From NCBI RefSeq assembly GCF_026559675.1, contig NZ_CP092891.1:1116001-1180000 (forward strand): a stretch of 64,000 bases of DNA. Direction: 5' to 3'. Each line of letters begins with the position of its first letter. Position 1 is the first letter of the stretch. Positions 59,408 through 64,000 of this stretch are shown piece by piece. A model generated the notes under the pieces. That model saw nothing but the letters and a program-made list of their open reading frames with translations. It was not told where the DNA came from and ran no database searches. Source of the DNA: Microbacterium oxydans. Lineage in GTDB: Bacteria > Actinomycetota > Actinomycetes > Actinomycetales > Microbacteriaceae. Both the position numbers and the translations under genes were made by a program.

Positions 59408-59761
59408 TCAGCGCCAGATCGCGGCGATCGCGGCGTTGGCGGCGGTGAGGATTCCGACCAGCCAGAACACCGCGGGCGGGATGGCTGCTCCACGCCGCTG
59501 GCGACCCAGACCGATTCCGAGCAGCGCGCCGATGACGAGCAGGATCACGAGCTTCACGCCGATCTTGACGTAGTTGAGCTCGTACGAGATGCCCCACGGC
59601 GCGGCGAGAGCGAGGCCTGCGACCGCGGCGATCGCCATGCCGATGTTCATCAGACGGGTGAACTCCCGCTTGCCGCCGAACGCCTGCACGGCCCAGGAGC
59701 CGAAGAGCACGGCGAATCCGATGAGGTGGACGAACAGCACGATGTGGCGGAGGGTCTCCAT
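59408..59761 (-). CDS. Small integral membrane protein
   Basis: A 117-residue protein with four hydrophobic helices (about 4-25, 38-56, 66-84, 93-114). It contains HLIGFAVLFGSW near the start, a pattern found in actinobacterial membrane proteins of unknown function and in some cytochrome-like proteins; no heme-ligand pair is evident. Monocistronic; function unknown. Confidence 0.72.
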   Translation of the reverse strand: METLRHIVLFVHLIGFAVLFGSWAVQAFGGKREFTRLMNIGMAIAAVAGLALAAPWGISYELNYVKIGVKLVILLVIGALLGIGLGRQRRGAAIPPAVFWLVGILTAANAAIAAIWR

Positions 59762-59814
59762 GCCCTCACCGTACGAGCGCGGAGCCCTTCTGCGCTAGCA
59801 AGGGCAGGCTGACC

Positions 59815-60288
59815 TCAGCCCCGCAGCTCCCGCGTCACCAGGGCGGTGCGCAGTGCGGCATCCGCGGCCTCGGCGCCCTTGTCCTCCTTGGAGCCTTCGA
59901 GGCCGGCGCGGTCGAGACCCTGCTGCTCGTCATCGAGGGTCAGCACTCCGAAGCCGACCGGCTTCCCGGCGTCCAGTGCGACGCGCGTGAGGCCGTCCGT
60001 GGTCGCGGCCGAGACGTACTCGAAGTGAGGTGTGCCGCCGCGGATGATCACGCCGAGGGCCACGACCGCATCGGCTCCTCCGGCGAACGCCGCCTGCGCG
60101 GCGATCGCGAGCTCGAACGAGCCGGGCACGCGCACCAGCCGATGGGTCGCCTGGGCGGCGTCCAGCACCCGCTCGGCGCCGGCGATCAGCCCGTTCGAGA
60201 TGGTCTCGTGCCAGGTTCCGGCGATGATGACGACGTTCAGACCGCGTCCGTCGATGTTGCCCGTCTCGGGTGCTCCTGCGCCGCTCAT
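59815..60288 (-). CDS. ribH: 6,7-dimethyl-8-ribityllumazine synthase RibH
   Basis: A 157-residue lumazine synthase that joins 5-amino-6-ribitylaminouracil and 3,4-dihydroxy-2-butanone 4-phosphate. Signatures are VPGSFELAIAA (about 54-64) and the catalytic H88 in GGTPHFEYV. The first 16 residues are a slightly longer N-terminus than usual. Last gene of ribD-ribE-ribBA-ribH, overlapping ribBA by 4 bp. Confidence 0.96.
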   Translation of the reverse strand: MSGAGAPETGNIDGRGLNVVIIAGTWHETISNGLIAGAERVLDAAQATHRLVRVPGSFELAIAAQAAFAGGADAVVALGVIIRGGTPHFEYVSAATTDGLTRVALDAGKPVGFGVLTLDDEQQGLDRAGLEGSKEDKGAEAADAALRTALVTRELRG

Positions 60289-61553
60289 TTGTCGTCCTCT
60301 CCGTGGGCGAGCGCCTCTGCGAGTTCCGCTTCGCCGATGATGTGACCCATCCGGTCACGCTTGGTCTCCAGGTACTGGTGGTTGTTCGGGCCGACGCCGA
60401 CGATCAGCGGGACCTGCTCCACGACGTCGAGTCCGAGCTCGCGCAGCTGCGCGACCTTGTCCGTGTTGTTCGTCAGCAGGCGCACCTTCGACACGCCCAG
60501 GTCGGCGAGGATGCCGGCCGCCGCGGCGTAGTCGCGGGCATCGGCGGGCAGCCCGAGCGCGAGGTTGGCGTCGACGGTGTCGAGCCCCTCCTCCTGCAGG
60601 CTGTAGGCGCGCAGCTTGTTGATGAGGCCGATGCCGCGCCCCTCGTGGCCGCGCATGTAGATGACGATGCCGCCCTCCTGCTCGATGGCGTCGAGGGCGG
60701 AGTCGAGCTGGGGGCCGCACTCGCACTTCAGCGAGCCGAACGCCTCGCCGGTCAGGCACTCGGAGTGCACGCGCACCAGCGCGGTCTCGCCGGGCTCGCC
60801 GGAGACCACGGCGATGTGATCCGTGCCCGTGACGCGGTCCTTGTAGGCGAGGAAGCGGAACGTGCCGTGCGTGGTCGGCACCGTGGCGTCCGCGCGCAGG
60901 CTCACGCGCCGACCGCGGTGCGCGCCCGGAGTCGCACCCTCGGGGTCGATCTCGTTGAGGTGCGCGATGAGCTGCTCGATCGTGATGACGGGCACGCCGT
61001 CGCGGGCACCCAGCTCCAGCAGTCCGGGAAGGCGCATCATGCTGCCGTCCTCGGCGACCACCTCGGCGATCGCGCCGACCGGGCGGAGACCGGCGAGCTT
61101 CATGAGCTCGACGGCGGCCTCGGTGTGGCCGCTGCGCTCGCGCACGCCGCCGTCGACTGCCCGCAACGGGAGCACGTGCCCGGGGCGGATGACGCTGGTC
61201 GCAGTCGACGCGGCGTCGGCCAGCACGTTGAGGGTGTGGGCGCGGTCGTGCGCGCTGATGCCGGTCGTGACACCGGAGGCGGCGTCCACGCTCACGGTGT
61301 ACGCGGTGGACCGTGCATCCTCGCTCGCCGCGACCATGGGCTGCAGGTTCAGGTGATCCGCGAGGTCGGTGGGCATCGGCGCGCAGATGAATCCGGACGA
61401 CCAGCGCACGGTCCACGCCACCCACTCGGGGGTCGCGAGCTCGGCCGACAGGATCACGTCGCCCTCGTTCTCGCGGTTCTCGTCGTCGGCGACGAGAACG
61501 GGACGCCCGGCGCGCAGCGCCTCCAGGGCCTCGGGGATGGTGGAAAGGCTCAT
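60285..61553 (-). CDS. ribBA: Bifunctional DHBP synthase / GTP cyclohydrolase II RibBA
   Basis: A 422-residue fusion. The N-terminal 3,4-dihydroxy-2-butanone 4-phosphate synthase (about 1-205) has DDENRENEGD (23-32) and RPGHVLPL. The C-terminal GTP cyclohydrolase II (about 207-410) has zinc ligands C266, C277, C279 and the HEGRGIGL motif. It supplies both precursors of the pathway. All active-site motifs are present, so both halves should work. It overlaps ribE and ribH by 4 bp each. Confidence 0.97.
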   Translation of the reverse strand: MSLSTIPEALEALRAGRPVLVADDENRENEGDVILSAELATPEWVAWTVRWSSGFICAPMPTDLADHLNLQPMVAASEDARSTAYTVSVDAASGVTTGISAHDRAHTLNVLADAASTATSVIRPGHVLPLRAVDGGVRERSGHTEAAVELMKLAGLRPVGAIAEVVAEDGSMMRLPGLLELGARDGVPVITIEQLIAHLNEIDPEGATPGAHRGRRVSLRADATVPTTHGTFRFLAYKDRVTGTDHIAVVSGEPGETALVRVHSECLTGEAFGSLKCECGPQLDSALDAIEQEGGIVIYMRGHEGRGIGLINKLRAYSLQEEGLDTVDANLALGLPADARDYAAAAGILADLGVSKVRLLTNNTDKVAQLRELGLDVVEQVPLIVGVGPNNHQYLETKRDRMGHIIGEAELAEALAHGEDDK

Positions 61554-62179
61554 CGCGAGCCTCCTTCCGATGCGGCGCGGAACGCGAGCAGGCGCTCGAC
61601 GTGGCGAGCGAGGATGTCGGTCTCGAGGTTCACGCGGTCGCCGGCCGCGCGGGTGCCGAGGGTTGTCGCGGCCAGGGTCTCCGGGATCAGGGAGACCTCG
61701 AACCAGGGGGCGGGGTCGGCGGGGGCGCTGACCGCGCTCACGGTCAGCGAGGTGCCGTCGACCGAGATCGAGCCCTTGTCGACGACGAGGGGGGCGAGGT
61801 CGGTGGGCAGGCTGATGCGCAGCACGCTCCACTGCGCGCCGGGTCGCACCTCGAGCACGGAGCCGGTGCCGTCGACATGACCCTGCACGATGTGCCCGCC
61901 GAGTCGCGCACCGACCGGCATCGCCTTCTCGATGTTCACGCGGGTGCCGACCGTCGCCGACCCGATCGCGGCGACGTCGAGCGTCTGCTTCATCACATCG
62001 GTGTCGAAGGTGTCGGCGGTCGAACCCACGACGGTCAGGCACACGCCGGAGACCGCGATGGACTCGCCGTGCACGGCGTCCGCTGCGGCGCGAGGGGCGC
62101 GCACGGTCAGGCGCCATCCGTCGCCGGAGGGGGCGATCGCGGTGATCTCGCCCATCTCCTCGATGATTCCGGTGAACAT
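61550..62179 (-). CDS. ribE: Riboflavin synthase alpha chain RibE
   Basis: A 209-residue riboflavin synthase that dismutates two lumazines to riboflavin. It begins MFTGIIEEMGE and contains two lumazine-binding barrel repeats with VSGVCLTV and VDGTSLTV. ATG 62179 shares its A with the ribD stop (TGATG). The upstream extension of this frame is a shadow of ribD. Confidence 0.96.
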   Translation of the reverse strand: MFTGIIEEMGEITAIAPSGDGWRLTVRAPRAAADAVHGESIAVSGVCLTVVGSTADTFDTDVMKQTLDVAAIGSATVGTRVNIEKAMPVGARLGGHIVQGHVDGTGSVLEVRPGAQWSVLRISLPTDLAPLVVDKGSISVDGTSLTVSAVSAPADPAPWFEVSLIPETLAATTLGTRAAGDRVNLETDILARHVERLLAFRAASEGGSR

Positions 62180-63222
62180 CAGGCGGCTCCTTCGTTCTGG
62201 GGGTCGGTGTCGTGCGCGGGGTGCGCGATCGCGAGCAGGTCGGGCCCGAGCGGGACCCACTCGTCGACGGTCAGGCGTCGCGCCTGGTCGATGGATCCGA
62301 CGCCGATGTCGGTGAGGGCGAGCCGGTCGCCGCCGAGCAGCACCGGGGCGATGTAGGCGAGCACGCGGTCGGCGAGCCCGGCCTGGAGGAAGGCGCTGGC
62401 CAGCGTGGGGCCGCCTTCCACGAACAGGCTCTGGATGCCGCGGGCGTGCAGCTCGGCCACGACCGCGGGGAGGTCGTGGGTGTCGAAGAAGAGCGGGGCG
62501 TGCGGATGCCGGTGCACCGCGGCGTCGGCCGGGGTGGGACGCGACCCGATGATCACCGGGATCGGCTGGTGGGGGAGCAGGGCGTCGCCGTCGCGGGCGG
62601 TGAGCGCGGGATCGTCGGCGAGCACGGTGCCGGTGCCGACGGCGATGGCATCGGCCTCGGCGCGGCGGCGGTGCACGTCGGCCCGGGCGGCCGGTCCGGT
62701 GATCCACTGGCTCGATCCGTCGGCGGCGGCGGCGCGGCCGTCGAGGCTCTGCGCCCACTTGACCGTGATGTGCGGGCGACCGAGCCGCTGCGCCGTGAGC
62801 CAGCCGTCGATCAGTGCGCGGGCGGCCTCGGCCTGCTCGCCGGACTCGACGTCGACCCCGGCGGCGCGCAGGCGCTCCGCGCCCCCGCCGGACACGGCCC
62901 CCGGATCGTCGAGGGCGTAGACGACACGGGCGATACCCGCCTCGATGAGTGCGACCGCGCACGGGCCGGTGCGTCCGGTGTGGTTGCAGGGCTCCAGGGT
63001 GACGACGGCCGTGGCTCCGTCGGCCGCACCGGGCGCGAGCTTCGAGAGCGCGTCGACCTCGGCGTGCGGGGTCCCGGCGCCGTGGTGCCAGCCCTCGGCG
63101 AGGACCGTGCCGTCGGGAGAGAGGATGACCGCGCCGACCTGCGGGTTCGCTCCGCGCGGTCCACGCGTGGCGAGCCGGAGCGCGCGATCCATCGCGCTGC
63201 GCTCTGCCGGGTTCACTGCCAT
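62179..63222 (-). CDS. ribD: Bifunctional pyrimidine deaminase/reductase RibD
   Basis: A 347-residue fusion. The N-terminal zinc deaminase has H53-A-E55 (PHAEVDAL) and C79...C88 (EPCNHTGRTGPC); the C-terminal RibG reductase starts at about 145 (HITVKWAQSLDGRAAA). It carries out the second and third steps of riboflavin synthesis. ATG 63222 follows GAGGAGGACGACGG and the FMN riboswitch. A longer frame upstream would run through the riboswitch and is excluded. Confidence 0.96.
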   Translation of the reverse strand: MAVNPAERSAMDRALRLATRGPRGANPQVGAVILSPDGTVLAEGWHHGAGTPHAEVDALSKLAPGAADGATAVVTLEPCNHTGRTGPCAVALIEAGIARVVYALDDPGAVSGGGAERLRAAGVDVESGEQAEAARALIDGWLTAQRLGRPHITVKWAQSLDGRAAAADGSSQWITGPAARADVHRRRAEADAIAVGTGTVLADDPALTARDGDALLPHQPIPVIIGSRPTPADAAVHRHPHAPLFFDTHDLPAVVAELHARGIQSLFVEGGPTLASAFLQAGLADRVLAYIAPVLLGGDRLALTDIGVGSIDQARRLTVDEWVPLGPDLLAIAHPAHDTDPQNEGAA

Positions 63223-63287
63223 CCGTCGTCCTCCTCTGAGACTCCGAGGTCGGGCGGGGTGGCGGAACGGACGCACGGATGCGTCTC

Positions 63288-63426
63288 GTGCTGCCTCCCT
63301 TCCGGACTAGCGAGGTCTCCCTCGCATCACCGTCGGTCCCGGAGTTCCACCGGATCGGCATCTCGATCTCTCGAGACGCTCGCGGACTGTCACCGCCGGT
63401 TCGGATTCCCACCGACCCCGGAGCAC
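63288..63426 (-). promoter_or_regulatory. FMN riboswitch (RFN element) controlling ribDE-BA-H
   Basis: On the minus strand the conserved core is clear: GGTGGGAATCC...ACCGGCGGT, then AGTCCGCGA, then CCGGTGGAACTCCG...ACCGACGGT and AGTCCGG. The P1 ends GTGCT (63426-63422) and AGCAC (63292-63288) can pair. Between the aptamer and ribD a hairpin GACGCA/TGCGTC (63270-63285) may be part of the expression platform, close to the ribosome site. There is no U-run, so control is probably at translation. Confidence 0.95.
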
Positions 63427-63508
63427 GTTGTTGCTCTGAGTGTACTCAACGCGTCCGGCCGCATTTCATTCCAAGACATGGACCGGGTCCGCAGGGCCAC
63501 GCGGACGG

Positions 63509-64000
63509 TCACTTGAGCAGGCGCGAGAGCCGCCGGTCGGCGAGCACCTTGCCACCGGTCTGGCAGGTCGGGCAGTACTCGAGCGAGCGGTCGGCGAAGA
63601 ACACGCTGCGGACGGTGTCACCGCAGACCGGACACGCCTCACCGCGGCGGGCGTGCACCTGCATGCCGCGCCGCTTGGCGTCCTTGAGGTCGGCGGGCGG
63701 CTTGCCCGAGGCCTCGGCGACCGCCTCGGTGAGCGTCTCGCGCATCGCCGTGAACAGCCGGTCGATCTCGGCGTCGTCGAGCGTGCCGGCGATCGCGTAG
63801 GGCGACATGTGCGCGGCGTGCAGGATCTCGTCGGAGTAGGCGTTGCCGATGCCGGCGATCACGGCCTGGTCGCGCAGCAGCCCCTTGATCTGCATCCGCC
63901 GCTCTTCCAGGAGGCCGGCGAAGGCCGCGCGGGTGAACGCGGGGTCGAGTGGATCGGGGCCGAGGCGCGCGATGCCCGGGACCTCCTGCGGGTCGCGCAC
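63509..64000 (-). CDS. Partial Fpg/Nei-family DNA glycosylase (C-terminal part)
   Basis: The gene enters from the right edge of the window; 163 C-terminal residues are visible. They contain the helix-two-turn-helix domain (GLLRDQAVIAGIGNAYSDEILHAAHMSP) and the zinc finger C-x2-C-x16-C-x2-C with QTGGKVL. Such enzymes excise oxidised bases; the catalytic N-terminal proline lies outside the window. The finger is closer to Fpg than to finger-less Nei, but without the N-terminus the subfamily cannot be set. Confidence 0.88.
   Translation of the reverse strand: MRDPQEVPGIARLGPDPLDPAFTRAAFAGLLEERRMQIKGLLRDQAVIAGIGNAYSDEILHAAHMSPYAIAGTLDDAEIDRLFTAMRETLTEAVAEASGKPPADLKDAKRRGMQVHARRGEACPVCGDTVRSVFFADRSLEYCPTCQTGGKVLADRRLSRLLK

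Noticed and set aside
63241..63300. tRNA-like sequence GGTGGCGGAACGG
   Set aside because: It does not fold as a cloverleaf and belongs to the ribD leader between riboswitch and start codon.

Overview
This 64-kb window is chromosomal DNA from a high-GC actinobacterium, most likely Microbacterium or a close Microbacteriaceae relative. The evidence is very high GC with GC-rich third positions, GTG starts, a DUF222/HNH-family gene, a 507-residue LigB-type ATP-dependent ligase, GTP-dependent PEP carboxykinase next to a RamB regulator, and a PaaR-type phenylacetate regulon. I see no rRNA, tRNA, insertion sequence, prophage or CRISPR array. Almost the whole window is coding, and the longest gene-free stretch is just under 300 bp.

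Layout. 1-6.1 kb: a partial glyoxalase-like gene, a frameshifted DUF222/HNH gene followed by two back-to-back tandem-repeat arrays, an orphan thiamine-diphosphate enzyme, a phosphoribosyltransferase and ligB. 6.2-10.9 kb: paaABCDE-paaG (minus). 10.9-20.1 kb: a hypothetical gene, a RecQ helicase with a C-terminal phosphoribosyltransferase-like end, and a dihydroxyacetone block (IclR regulator, dhaK, dhaL and a dhaM carrying EIIA, HPr and a complete enzyme I), then a lipoprotein. 20.1-29.2 kb: paaI-paaK-paaR (plus), paaJ-paaF-paaH-paaZ (minus) and an MHS-family transporter. 29.2-33.4 kb: branched-chain 2-oxoacid dehydrogenase E1a/E1b/E2 with a divergent Lrp/AsnC regulator. 33.4-41 kb: two DUF202 membrane proteins, a HAD phosphatase, a DUF998-like protein, an amino-sugar block (RpiR regulator, BadF-type kinase, murQ), an SDR and a pair of SMR transporters. 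41.3-47.3 kb: a long-form GAPDH, a winged-helix protein, ramB and pckG. 47.5-52.5 kb: a membrane protein, a one-component ABC exporter behind a tiny HTH protein, and a second MHS transporter. 52.6-59.8 kb: a phosphodiesterase and a sugar operon (two permeases, binding protein, GH35 beta-galactosidase) with a divergent LacI regulator. 59.8-63.4 kb: the riboflavin operon ribD-ribE-ribBA-ribH under an FMN riboswitch, then a partial Fpg/Nei glycosylase.

How it works together. The paa genes encode a complete route from phenylacetate to acetyl-CoA and succinyl-CoA: ligase, ring epoxidase, isomerase, hydrolase/aldehyde dehydrogenase, thiolase, hydratase, dehydrogenase and a salvage thioesterase. They sit in three transcription units up to 18 kb apart, plus a transporter. 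Five copies of a PaaR-like palindrome lie in front of exactly these four promoters, so one regulator probably controls all of them even though recQ and dha genes lie between. The GAPDH/RamB/PckG block suits growth on such gluconeogenic substrates. Other visible control elements are twin operators in front of the lacI/sugar operon and the small-HTH/ABC operon, a GntR-like palindrome before the second MHS transporter, an IclR/dhaK promoter with an overlapping palindrome, and several intercistronic hairpins.
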